Source of the DNA: Moniliella sp. 'wahieum'
Lineage: Eukaryota > Basidiomycota > Moniliellomycetes > Moniliellales > Moniliellaceae
Length of the DNA stretch: 64,000 nt
Direction of reading: 5' to 3'
Assembly: GCA_003971905.1 (NCBI GenBank)
Contig: RSEE01000010.1
Location: forward strand, 248,001-312,000
Made by a program: the position numbers and the translations under genes. Below the pieces are notes generated by a model. It made no database searches. It worked only from the letters and a program-made list of their open reading frames with translations, and was not told where the DNA came from. Shown piece by piece: positions 1-9,825 of the stretch. The stretch's first letter is position 1. Each line of letters starts with the position of its first letter.

Positions 1-378
1 GTTGTGCTCCGCCCTGACATTTTGCGTGACCACCAAGAGTACGTCAAGAAGCAAACGGGCTCTACCAAGGAGAACCCTGTCTTCCTTGTCTTCCACGGCG
101 GCTCGGGCTCCACCAAGGAGGAGATCCACACGGCCGTCAAAATGGAGTGGTCAAGATGAACGTGGACACGGACACGCAGTATGCGTACCTCGAAGGCATC
201 CGCGACTATGTGAACAAGAAGAAGGACTACCTTTCGCAGCAGGTTGGCAACCCCGAGGGGCCCGACAAGCCCAACAAGAAGTACTATGACCCGCGTGTGG
301 GTGCGCGAGGGTGAGAAGACCATGTCGAAGCGTGTGACTGAGGCGTTCGAGGACCTTGGTACGGTCAACCAGCTCTAA
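1..378 (+). CDS. FBA1: Fructose-bisphosphate aldolase class II, C-terminal part (5' end outside window)
   Basis: C-terminal ~125 residues of the zinc-dependent class II aldolase, which splits fructose-1,6-bisphosphate into the two triose phosphates in the cytosol (glycolysis/gluconeogenesis). Seen directly: NPVFLVFHGGSGSTKEEI in the first frame, then NVDTDTQYAYLEGIRDYV, then GPDKPNKKYYDPR and a final VNQL stop at 376-378. These are the family's phosphate-binding glycine loop and the conserved NVDTDTQ strand. The frame is broken twice: in the A-run at 139-142 (one A short of the expected Lys-Asn codons) and near 293 (net -2/+1 in CGCGTGTGG). Both breaks fall inside highly conserved sequence, so sequence error is the likeliest cause. 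An essential gene is not expected to be a pseudogene unless a second copy exists. Confidence 0.93.
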
Positions 379-1545
379 GGTGCGATTCATTGGCAATGGC
401 CTGTGACATGTGACATGTGACACATGACATGTGATCGTGCCGTGGGTCGTCTTGCCCGTGTTACCAAGGCCCCCTAGCTCAATGCATGCATCTCTCAATT
501 GTCCTTTGTTGCTCAACTCACCCCCTGGACGGGAACGTCATCTTCGACGTTTAAATAGGCCATAGGGCAACCCTTGCTGGTTGAGCGGGCCCACTGGCCA
601 GTCAAAACTCACTCAGAACACAGAACTTCAGGGGCCGCGGCTTGCGCTTTAAGCTTAACCGGTAACCGGTAACCATTGACCAGCTTGACCGGCCGTTGAA
701 ATACATGTAGGGCCTATACGCTTAGGACGGGAACGCCTCGCCCTTAAACTCTTAAATTGCTTGCACTTCCCCTCTGCACGGAACGGAACGCATGAACGTC
801 CTGAACGCACGGCACGAGCGCCGCCGATGGTGTGTGCTTCCATGCGGATATCAGGGTTGATCATTGATCAGGAGTTGGGTTGTTACATGTTACAAGCTGA
901 GACCCGAGGCTCGGGCCCGAAGACACGAGTTGTTTCGATGAGCCCTCTCCGCAACCGCTTGCGTGTAATGTGTAACGTGTACGGGACACAAAACGTATCT
1001 CAGATCTCAAGTCTACAGCGGGCGATGCTCGATGCAGTCTTTGGCAAATCAAAACGTATCCTGGCAGTGGCACGACGAGAGGGAAGATCGGTGATCCGTG
1101 ATCCGTGATCCGTGATCAATGATCAGTGATCGATAATGAGATCCTGCTTAGGCAGAGAGGAGGGCAACGACAAAAAGACAGAGACAACAAGAGCACAAAG
1201 CCACCACACAGCACACACCACACAGCAAGGGATGGTCTGCCAACGACCGAGGGCAGGGTGCGCCACGACTGGTAAGAGGTTGGAACGTGTCAGGGCGAGG
1301 GCGAGCGATAAGGAAGACAGAGCAGGTATCAGATCGCAGATCGCAGGGGGCACACAGGACCGGCACTTCTGGCACGACGACGCACGACGCACGACGCACG
1401 ACGCGGACGCGGGACGAGGCAAGGTACGCAAGGTACCGAGACCAAGCAAGATAACTGGTACCTGGTGCCCGGTACCTGGTAACTGGTAAGGTAAGGCGCA
1501 AGGCGGGATGGCAGGGCAAGACGCAAGACGCACGCAGCCAATCGA
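379..1545. other. Intergenic, no gene seen; iterated palindromic motifs
   Basis: The FBA1 3' flank and the region downstream of the RhoGEF gene (convergent). No supported gene. It holds dense short iterations: CATGTGACATGTGACA-like units at 401-434, GGTAACC twice at 661-674, TGATCCG units at 1087-1137, and GGTACC/GGTAACT-type units at about 1450-1490. ORFs here lack codon structure and family similarity. Confidence 0.6.
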
Positions 1546-4500
1546 TTATACGCGGGAAGCTTGGGGTGGTTTGTGGATCGATTCTGGGGCCGGATGGTCG
1601 CGTAACCGATGAGCAAACTTAGCTTTAGCCTTGAGCTGCAGGCGCATCGGGACTGCTTGCGCTTGCGCTTGCATTTCCATCTCGTCCTTCTCCACAGCGA
1701 CGACGCTCGAGGTGGAAGGGGTGGGACTGGATGCGATGATGGGGCTCGAGGAAACGCTGGGTTGAGGCTCGGTACTTCCAGTCAGGGGTACGGGTACGGG
1801 TTCGGGGACAAGTTCTTCGTCAATGTCGCGAATCGCAGGCCAGGTAGTTAGCTTGGGCTCGGAGCTGGGTGATGCTGTGGGTACCGGGTCCGAGGTAGCC
1901 AGTACTTCGCTCACGTCCTCGTCCGATTCCGGCCGCAAAAGCGCATGCGTCTCAAGTGCGCGCGGGATAATCGGACCAAGGTCAATGTCCGATTCGGGTT
2001 CGTCCAAGTCGGACGCATCGGAACCGTCATCGGCCGTATCATCCCCATTCCTCCTCCTCCTCCAACGCGTCGTGCAAGTCCCATGGCCACACTGCACCAG
2101 CGAGAAGCGCAGATCGTGTCGCTGCCTCGTCCGTTTCCGTCGCCGGGACAGGAGGAGCAGACGCAGGCGCCTTAAACCAGGCGACAACGCCAATAAACTT
2201 GTACAAGTTGCGTGAGGGTGTCCGCAGCGTTTCGGTTCGCAATGCTTTCAGTCGATCCTTAGTCTCCTTTGCGCGTCGCGCCAACGACTCCCCCGCCATC
2301 GGCTCGGAACCAGGAGGACGCAGAGCAACCGAACTGGCCATCGGCAGCGTCGTGACCCCGATTCGTTGGCAGCGCAGCTCTACATCCGAGAACTTGACGC
2401 TCCATATGTCCCGCTTACTACCCAACGTGGGTGTCTTGCCCGCCCCACTATCAGACGTCAAGAAGGAGCCCAATAGACCTTGACCCAACGCAGAGAGAAT
2501 GCCTCCACCGCTCGAAGACGGGGCAGAGGGACCTGGGAGACTGTCTTCCCTCGTGCGCAAGACACCAGGCACAGGATGATCGAGCAGATCAGACAAGCGC
2601 CGGAAGGAGCGCTTGGTCTTGATCGTTGATCGTAACTGGGTTTGTAAGCTGCTCGTGGCCGTAGTGGAGCTGGAGGGAGAAGGGATTGGATTGGAGTCGG
2701 GCCGGGGTGGAACGGCAGATGTGGAGGATGCGGTGGACTCGGTCCGGGAAGAATGATAAACGGGGGTCTCAGTAACCAACGTCCGCGTTTGAGACGGCTT
2801 GAGCAGCTTGCGGTCCGTGATGCCCTCGATCCGGGCCATGGCATCCAATGTGGCATCCAACGCGTCGGCCGAAACTTTTTGGGCTTGGACCTTACGCACC
2901 AGAGCCTCAATGCCAGCAACCATGTCGACCGTCGCTTCAAACTCGGAAGTGCTGGGGTCGGTTTGAAAAAGTAGATTTTGAGCCAAAAAGGGTATTTGAG
3001 CAAGCGTTGTAACGGTCGAGCCAGCGCAACCGAGAGACTAGGCACGGTACTAGAAGAGATCCCGTTGGGACTGCCAGGAACAGCGGCCCGACGTGAATCC
3101 GACGCAGCGCCTTCCAGCTTTGCTACCGCCCGACCCAACAGTACGGTATCTGCCAACGCTTGGGCTTCCTTGCGGAGAGTCTTGCCCCGTAACGCACGAG
3201 CCATTAGGCGCGCTTCGTCGAGCTGGGTCAGGGCAGCGCCAAGGGAGGCGGCGTAGGTGGCGTAGGCGTCCAAGAGGGCGTGGGCATGTGAGGCAACACA
3301 TCGGCTAAAGAGCGAACAAGGGGGTACTGTGATTCATACCGTTGTCGCAACGCATTGGCAAGGGACGTATGCACAGCCACCAGTCCCTCTGGTCCAGAGA
3401 TGGCTTCCAGTACAGATCGCACTGCAGGTGGCAGGGGCACGGCAATACCCAGTTCGAATGGGTCCTTGGGTGCCCGTGCTTGGGATGAGCGGCCTGCAAG
3501 TTTTTTGGGCTCGGTTTTGTCATTGGAGGTAGCAGATCCTGCCGATTTTCGACCGAAAAGGCGTTTTCCACTGGGGGCGGAAGTCGTTTGGGACTGGGAC
3601 TGGGCTGAGGTTCCTTCGGGGGTGAGGAAGCATGCTGGAGCTGGGTGAAGCGACGAGGATGAAGAAGAAAGAGAATGTACATGTCCTGGGCACGAAGAAG
3701 TTCGTCGACGTGCCTGAAGAAGAGCAAATATACCGATCAGTACATTGGGTCATGGCAGGCACACACTGCGGAGGGGGGAGGGGGGCTTAAAAACGTACCG
3801 CTGTTCACTTGCAACAATTTCCCAGAGCACTTCTTGCCGCGTTCGTTCGCGCGTGCCGATGTTCATGACAAGTTCGGCGTTGGTGATATTGGCCCATGTA
3901 GCACCCATTGAGGGAGCGCCCGTATCGGAGAAAAGGCCAAAGGGGGAAGTCGAATTCATGGTGGCCAGTGTGGTAGTGCTGGGAGCCAAAGAGCCAACCA
4001 AACTGGATGCACTGCGACGTGCACTGGGAAGGCCGCCTAGGCCACCAGTGGCGGAGGAATGGGGGCCGGAAGAAGGCGGTGTCTGGGCATGATCAGGAGT
4101 CGAGAGCCTTCTTCGGGTGGGAGGCGGTGGGTGTGGGGGGAATATGGGGTGGCTCGTAGCGTGTGCCGGAGGCCGGCGCGGAGAGAGAGAGGGAGGGGAG
4201 TAAGATGGAGGTGAAGCGACAAAGGGGACAGTGTTGGTGTCATTGACCTGTTTCGCGCGTGCATGCGAAGGAGCCGGTGGAGGTACAGAGCGAGGGCCTG
4301 TACGGCTGGCATCGGAAGGGGAGGAAAGCACGGTGGTGGGCGCTGAGGAAGGGCGACAGATGCGCGTGTGAAGGGGGCGGATCAGCGGGTGTGGATGGAG
4401 CTGGAGGCGCTGGGGCTGGAGACGCTGGAGCAGAAGCGGGGAGTGAAGCGGGTGGATGAGAGGGTGTTGCTGAAGCTGGAGGCGCTGGAGCAGAAGCAGG

Positions 4501-4781
4501 AGCGGGTGCAGAGGGGGGCGGCGATGGTGGCAGGAGTGGCAGGGAGGACACAGGCGTTGGGGCGGGAAGGTGGGGGGTGCGGGGCGCAGCAGCGGGGAGC
4601 GGGGCCGGTGCTGGGGTGGAGGTCCATGCACCGGGGAGGGGTGGGTCGTCTGGTCGTCTGGGTCGTGAAAGGCAAGGCCGGCAGGGGCGGGTGGATGGGA
4701 GGGGGCGGCGGCAGGCGTGGCGGGAGGCTTGTCGTGTTGCTTGTCGGAGGGGCCGCTGAAGCGCGCCCACAGACGGCGCAT
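1546..4781 (-). CDS. Rho guanine-nucleotide exchange factor (Dbl-homology domain protein)
   Basis: Predicted activator of Rho/Cdc42-type GTPases at the cell cortex. The start ATG is at 4781 (MRRLWARFSG). About 320 Pro/Ser-rich residues precede the first DH helix, which reads VLWEIVASEQR, is cut by an 84-nt intron (3714-3797), and continues HVDELLRAQDMYILFLLHP. Later DH landmarks are ALLDAYATYAASLGAALTQL and LQRLLKYP followed by LAQNLLFQTDPSTSEF, the family's conserved helix near the end of the domain. A long basic/acidic C-terminal region follows, with no clear PH, CNH or PB1 domain, so it is not recognisably Cdc24 or Rom2. The frame changes near 3626, 3285, 2985-2989 (a T-run on the coding strand) and about 2050. 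Each repair restores conserved DH sequence. Large opposite-strand ORFs are shadows. Confidence 0.78.
3714..3797 (-). other. Intron in RhoGEF gene
   Basis: Donor GTACGT, branch-like TACTGAT and acceptor CTTCAG on the minus strand. Removal joins the codons SEQR to HVDELL inside the first DH helix without changing frame. Confidence 0.75.
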
Positions 4782-4822
4782 GGTGGTGGTGGTGTGGTGG
4801 TGGTGGTGGTGGTGGTGGTGGT
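4778..4822. repeat. GGT/GTG trinucleotide microsatellite in RhoGEF 5' leader
   Basis: About 15 near-perfect GGT units with one interruption lie immediately upstream of, and overlapping, the RhoGEF start codon (CCA repeats on the coding strand). Confidence 0.8.
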
Positions 4823-5331
4823 GCGCGTGCGGCCTGCTGGCGGCGAGAAGCGGGCGGCGGTGTGCCGAGGGTTAGCGCGCCGACGCAGCCCAGGCGCCCC
4901 TTGCCGCTGCGGCAGGCGGCCGGCGCGTCGCTTGAAGCTTGAAGCTGCAAGGATCAAGCTCCAGTCGCTTCAATCGCGATCGGCGCCCAGCAGCCCAGCA
5001 CAGGCGAGCATGCAGCCTGCATGCTGCTTGCGCCGGACGTTGGCCGCACAGCTTACCGCCCCTTGCTGCACCCTCGCCGTGTCACATGTCACAGCCCTCG
5101 CCCCAGCGCACCCACATGGGCGCTTAGCTCAGCAGCCACCGCCCCCCACCGCCCACCCACCACCGCATCACCTGTGGCATGTGGCATGCCCGCCCGCGTC
5201 CCAGCGCGGAATCCGTCGCGGAATTGCTGTCTCCCTGGCGCCGCCTCGCCGCCCCTCCACTGGCCTGCCCTCCACGCCCCTCGCAGCCGCCTCCGACATC
5301 GTGCCCGCCGCCCCGCCCACCACCACCACCA

Positions 5332-6073
5332 ATGCCACCCGCACCGCCAGCGTCTGACGCACGCGCCGAGCGTAAGCTTCCCGTTCCTCTCTCTGTGCCG
5401 TGTGCCATCCTAACCGGTTGTTCTTCCGTCCCTCAGCAGCGCCTGCGTCCGCCGCGCCTGCCCCCGCCCCCGCTCCTGCCCCATCCGAATACGTACCCCG
5501 CATCAACCTCTCCACCTGGCCCAAAGACCAACTCGCGTCCTACCTCAAGGCATACGGCCTTGCACCCGACTGGCCCCCTCCTCTCGTCGGAGTCAGCGCG
5601 CGGCCGCATCCCCATGCGGTCATCACCGATGCCCAGAGAGACCTCGCCTTGGTACGTCAAGCCCAAGAGGCGCCCCAAGCACAGCACGCACACCCGACCT
5701 CGGAGGAGCGTCCGCCCTCCAGTCCCCAGGCCAAACGTCGTCACTCCTCCGTCGAGGACGATGAGGCACTGGCGCGGGCTCTGAGTGGCGGAGTGGGCTC
5801 GCGCGCTGCGGCCACAGCAGCTACCAAACGCATCAAGGAGGGCATCCAACTTCCCGAACCCACTCCGTTGACTGCCAAGCCGCCGCCACGTCCCACCGAC
5901 CAAGGCGATGTGAGGGTGAGCGAGCTGAATGAAGCTACGGAACATGAGCGTCTCTCCCATTTGGCCAACAGGCATTTCTCTGAAATGGCTGCCCCAAGGA
6001 GGGTGAAGTGGTGGTCCACTTTCTCTACAAGTGTCGTACACGCGGCCAAGTTCTTCGCATCCCAAGTCCGTGA
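5332..6073 (+). CDS. Small conserved-looking protein with SAP-like helix, function unknown
   Basis: Not identified. The proposed start ATG at 5332 (MPPAPPASDARAE) is followed by a 65-nt intron (5372-5436; donor GTAAGC, branch CTAAC, acceptor CCTCAG). Exon 2 has an Ala/Pro linker and then INLSTWPKDQLASYLKAYGL, whose spacing of leucines resembles a SAP/HeH-type DNA-binding helix pair. A polar middle with EDDEALARALSGG follows. Near 5981-5985 one base appears lost. After the shift the frame reads NGCPKEGEVVVHFLYKCR and stops at 6071-6073. That tail has far better protein character than the open but Leu/Pro/Ser-repetitive alternative running to 6239. Domain content suggests a nuclear role, but this is inference. 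It is divergent from the RhoGEF, with which it shares an upstream GC-rich region. Confidence 0.55.
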
Positions 6074-7376
6074 TGCATGCGTCGTGCTCCTTAGCTTGAC
6101 CTCCAAGTCGCAGATCCTATATCGGTCATCATGCATCGCATGCATGCGGCATGCTCGCCTGCTGTTCCTCCTCCCTCTCCCCCTCCCCCTCTCCCTCTCC
6201 CTCTCCCATTTGAGAAGGCAAATGTGTGTTTGTATCTAATCTGTACGTCCACGAACAAAAAGAAAATAAGCTCCCACCAGTTGTGTGTGTCTGGCGGTGA
6301 AAGGATGTGAAAGGAGGTAGCCGCCTGCCGCTGGGTCACGTCCTTCTGCCCGATAAGATCGAGAAGGCCCCATTTCCTTGTCCCGATGTCGCACGCTCTG
6401 CACGTGCCCCCTCTCTGGAACGGGTAGAAATCCATGTGCGCGACCAGACTGTCATGCATGTCATCACTATTGCATCGGAATCGGAATCTGAATATGCATA
6501 CGACCAGCCCAGCCGCACGTGGGGGGGCACTAGGGCGGCCGAAGGGGAAGGCGCTGAGGCTGGGGCGGCTGGGGAGGCCGGCAATGTGGAGATGGCAGAC
6601 AGAACCTGACTGAGATGCGCGACATACTTACTGATGGGGCGGAGTGTCGCGCTTGATATTGATCTGCTGTTGGGTGCGTGCAAAATGGGAACGTGGGGAG
6701 AGCGGACACTGCCTCTGTGCGTGGGATCGTTGAAAGGACGGGCGGCAAGCGGTATTTCTCCTCCGAGGACAGCACGAGCCCTGAGGCCTCAGGGCCTCAC
6801 AGGCCTCATCCGACCAGAACGCCTCTCGGCACTTTTGAGATCTGCCACGAGCGCCACCACTACCGCCACAGTGCCCACGTCGAACGTCGAACGTGGGTTG
6901 TGTCTTGGGCGTCAAGCTCTCTGCCAGTGGACACCCTCGCTGCAGTTACTAGTTACTAGTTATCGTATCTCAGATCGCATGGCCCGTGCACACGTTTCTT
7001 CTCGCTACCGGCTCCACCCGCTACCCGGCTGTTGTCCGCACGCGCAACCGAGACGCAGTGGTCCTTGCTGCATGTACCACAGCCCGTCGACAGGGGTCCT
7101 GCCCCATTGGTTTGCATCACAGACGGGCGGATAGGCGTGGTAGGTGGGGGGATACGAAGGTAGAGGCGTGCGTGGCTGTGAAACATGCGTACGATCCCCT
7201 CCCCACTCTTTCCTGCTTCGTCTTGCCGGCCCGCACACCGGAAGAGTCAACGGCAAGGTTCTCCATGCCAATGCAATGACCACGTGCTGGGCCTTTGATC
7301 CCACTTAAAGTCCATCCCCTCGTCCTCATGCCAGCCTTGACCGTCCTCTGTTCTCGCCTCTAACCCCATCAGCACG
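6074..7376. other. Intergenic region upstream of BTA1
   Basis: No supported gene. It contains a CT-rich tract (CTCCCC/CTCTCC units, 6165-6210) in the presumed 3' UTR of the preceding gene, an ACTAGTT iteration at about 6941-6964, and a pyrimidine-rich leader before the BTA1 start. The remaining ORFs show no family signal. Confidence 0.5.
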
Positions 7377-9825
7377 ATGGGTACCAAGATGTTCGATTGG
7401 CGAGCAGTCCAGGCGGCTGCACCGCGCTACGCTGCCCATCTGAGTGAGCGTGTTGGCGGGGCAGCTGCGATTATCCTAGCCTGGCTGGCGCTCTGTGCAG
7501 CCCTGATTCTGCTCTCGTCGCGGGTGCGGGCGGTGGTACTATTTGCGTGGGGGTGCTTCCTACGTCCGTTGGGCAAGACCAACACCCAAGCCGAACGACT
7601 CGACCGGTTTTACGCTACCCAAGCCAATGTGTACGACATGACTCGTTCCCGCCTTTTGCGGACGCAAGACATGCTTCAGCTTACCGCGCAGTAATCTGCT
7701 GGACATGCGCCGTCAGCACCCCAACAAGCCCCTGGTTTGGATCGATAGGCGGAGGCACCGGATGGAACATTGAGCAGATGTCCGAGTACATGGATCTGTC
7801 CCAACTCGAAGCCATCTACCTGATTGATCTTTGTGAGCCATTGCTGGACGTGGCTCGCGCCCGGTTCCACGCGCGAGGATGGAAGAATGTGCATGTTCTT
7901 TGCCAAGATGCCGCGTCGTTTTCCGTTCCGGGTATGGCGTTGGGAGACGCGGCTGGTATCAAGGCCGACCTGGTGACGATGAGTTACTCTCTCTCGATGA
8001 TTCCTCCGTTCTATGCTACCCTGGATCGGGTAGATTCCATTCTTGATCCCGAGACGGGCATGGTGGCAGTTTGTGACTTTTATGCTGCGCCTCCGTCCAA
8101 GTCGGACAAGGGACGCGGGTGTCACCCGTTGGTGCGCTGGTTCTGGACATGGTGGTTCTCGTGGGACCATGTGGACCTTCACCCGGCACGAAGAGACTAC
8201 CTCGAGCATCGATTCGGAACAATCAAGTGCTTCAACGGACGTAACCACTTCCTCGTCCCTGGTTTGATCCAAATGTGAGTGGTATAATCGTACAAGTGTC
8301 CCATCTTATGCTTTTATTGTCCAGAGTACTAACTTGCTCTCGTTCCCACCAGCCCGTATTACATTTGGCTCGGTTGCTCCCGTCTGCGCGATACCAGCGA
8401 GGCAGTGCAAGCGTTCGAGGTAGAATGTGGCAACCGCACTGTCGTACCTCCTTCGTTCCCCGAACTAGCATGGAACGAATTGAACCAACCAGTTGCATCG
8501 GGCGCTTCTGTGGCGAGCACCAGCTCGCGGGGCAAGGTGGCTGGAGTGCCCTATCCGGCATCTTCGTTCCACTTTCAAAAGCATGTGTGGCGGGTCCCCT
8601 TTATCGATACGGCGTTTACCGATCTGTTCCGAACGTGGGTGTATGGATTTGTATGGGAGGATCCGTCGGTGGACATGCGGCTGTGTGGAATTGGTCCGAA
8701 AGACACCGTTTTGTGCATCACCTCGGCTGGGGACAATGCACTACATTATGCGATCGAGGGCAAGCCGCAACGGATCCATGCGGTGGATATGAATGCTTGC
8801 CAGGGACATATTCTTGAGCTCAAGCTTGCCATGGCTGCTGCCAAGATCAGTCATGAGCAGGTGTGGACGCTGTTTGGGCAAGGCCAAGCGTCTGCCCGTT
8901 CGGGACCGGGCAGTTTCCGGCACTTGTTGGACACGCAACTGGCACTCCACCTCTCATCGCATGCCTATCAGTTCTGGCGCAACCAAACCACCGTCTTTGA
9001 CCGCAACTTTTACTTCCGTGGCTATTCGGGCCATGCGCTACGCTTGGCCAAGATTGCATTTAGCGCCATTGGGGTCGGAAAGGATGTGAAGAAGATGTTG
9101 CCGCTCGCCCTCGATCCAAGAGCAAGGTCGTCTATGGACCAAGCGCGTCCGCTTGCTTGCACACCCTCCTCACCCACCCGCCTCGCACTGGCCAATCCCG
9201 CCTTCTTGTGGAACGCACTAGGAGTGCCCCGCAACCAACTTGCCTGTCTCACTGCCGACGGTACCAGTGTAGCCCAATTTGCCTCTGACACCCTCGACCC
9301 GGTCGCGTGCAAGACCAGCTTGGCTACCGACAACTACCATTACCATCTCTGCTTGGCGGGGAGATACAGCGAACAAGCAGCTCCTCTTTATCTTCGCCCG
9401 GAAGGGTGGGCAGCGCTGTGCGAACCGGGGGCGCTGGACGCGTTCCGCCTGCACACGGACGCGATCGTCACGGTTCTCCGTGGTTTGCCCGATGGGCACT
9501 TGACGCGGGCCATCCTCATGGATCACTTGGACTGGTTCCCTGTGATTGCGGCGGAGCGGCCAGCGCCGACGCTAGCCCAGGCCAGGGACGAGACCGACAC
9601 GTCGTTGGCGAAGCTGACCGGGAAATTGTCGAGCTGTTCCGGGCGGTTGCACCTGGTGGTAGGGTATTCTGGCGCTCGGCGGGTAAGTACCCGTGGTACT
9701 CGCACCGCTTTGAACGCGCTGGGTTTGTCAATGTCAAGCCATTGCAGATCCGCGAGTCGGGCAAGGTGATTGACAACGTCAACATGTACGCTTCCTTTTG
9801 GGAAGCCACCAAGCCGGCCGCCTGA
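7377..9825 (+). CDS. BTA1: Betaine lipid (DGTS) synthase, fungal Bta1 type
   Basis: Makes diacylglyceryl-N,N,N-trimethylhomoserine from diacylglycerol and S-adenosylmethionine, a phosphorus-free substitute for phosphatidylcholine. After an N-terminal membrane segment (AAAIILAWLALCAALILL) comes a SAM methyltransferase domain (IGGGTGWNIEQMSEYM, then the acidic end of strand 2 in IYLIDLCEPLLDVA). The C-terminal half is a DUF3419/BtaA-like 3-amino-3-carboxypropyl transferase (FVWEDPSVDMRL, LCITSAGDNALHYA, HAVDMNACQ). This BtaB-then-BtaA order is the one I recall for fungi. One intron lies at 8276-8352. Frame breaks: 7692 (extra T giving TAA), about 7745 (2 nt short of IDIGGG), and about 9612 (shift into EIVELFRAVAPGGRVFWRSA). 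The stop is at 9823-9825. In this family the gene is typically induced by phosphate starvation, but no Pho4-type site was verified here. Confidence 0.9.
8276..8352 (+). other. Intron in BTA1
   Basis: Donor GTGAGT, branch TACTAAC, acceptor CACCAG, 77 nt. Removal joins GLIQ to IPYYIWLGCSRL in frame. Confidence 0.85.

Noticed and set aside
4368..5357. 329-codon plus-strand ORF
   Set aside because: Lies opposite the RhoGEF N-terminus and the GGT repeat. Val/Arg/Gly repeats come from the microsatellite.
7690..7750. Programmed ribosomal frameshifting as the cause of frame changes
   Set aside because: No slippery heptamer or consistent direction. Shifts occur in unrelated genes, often at homopolymers, which fits sequence error better.
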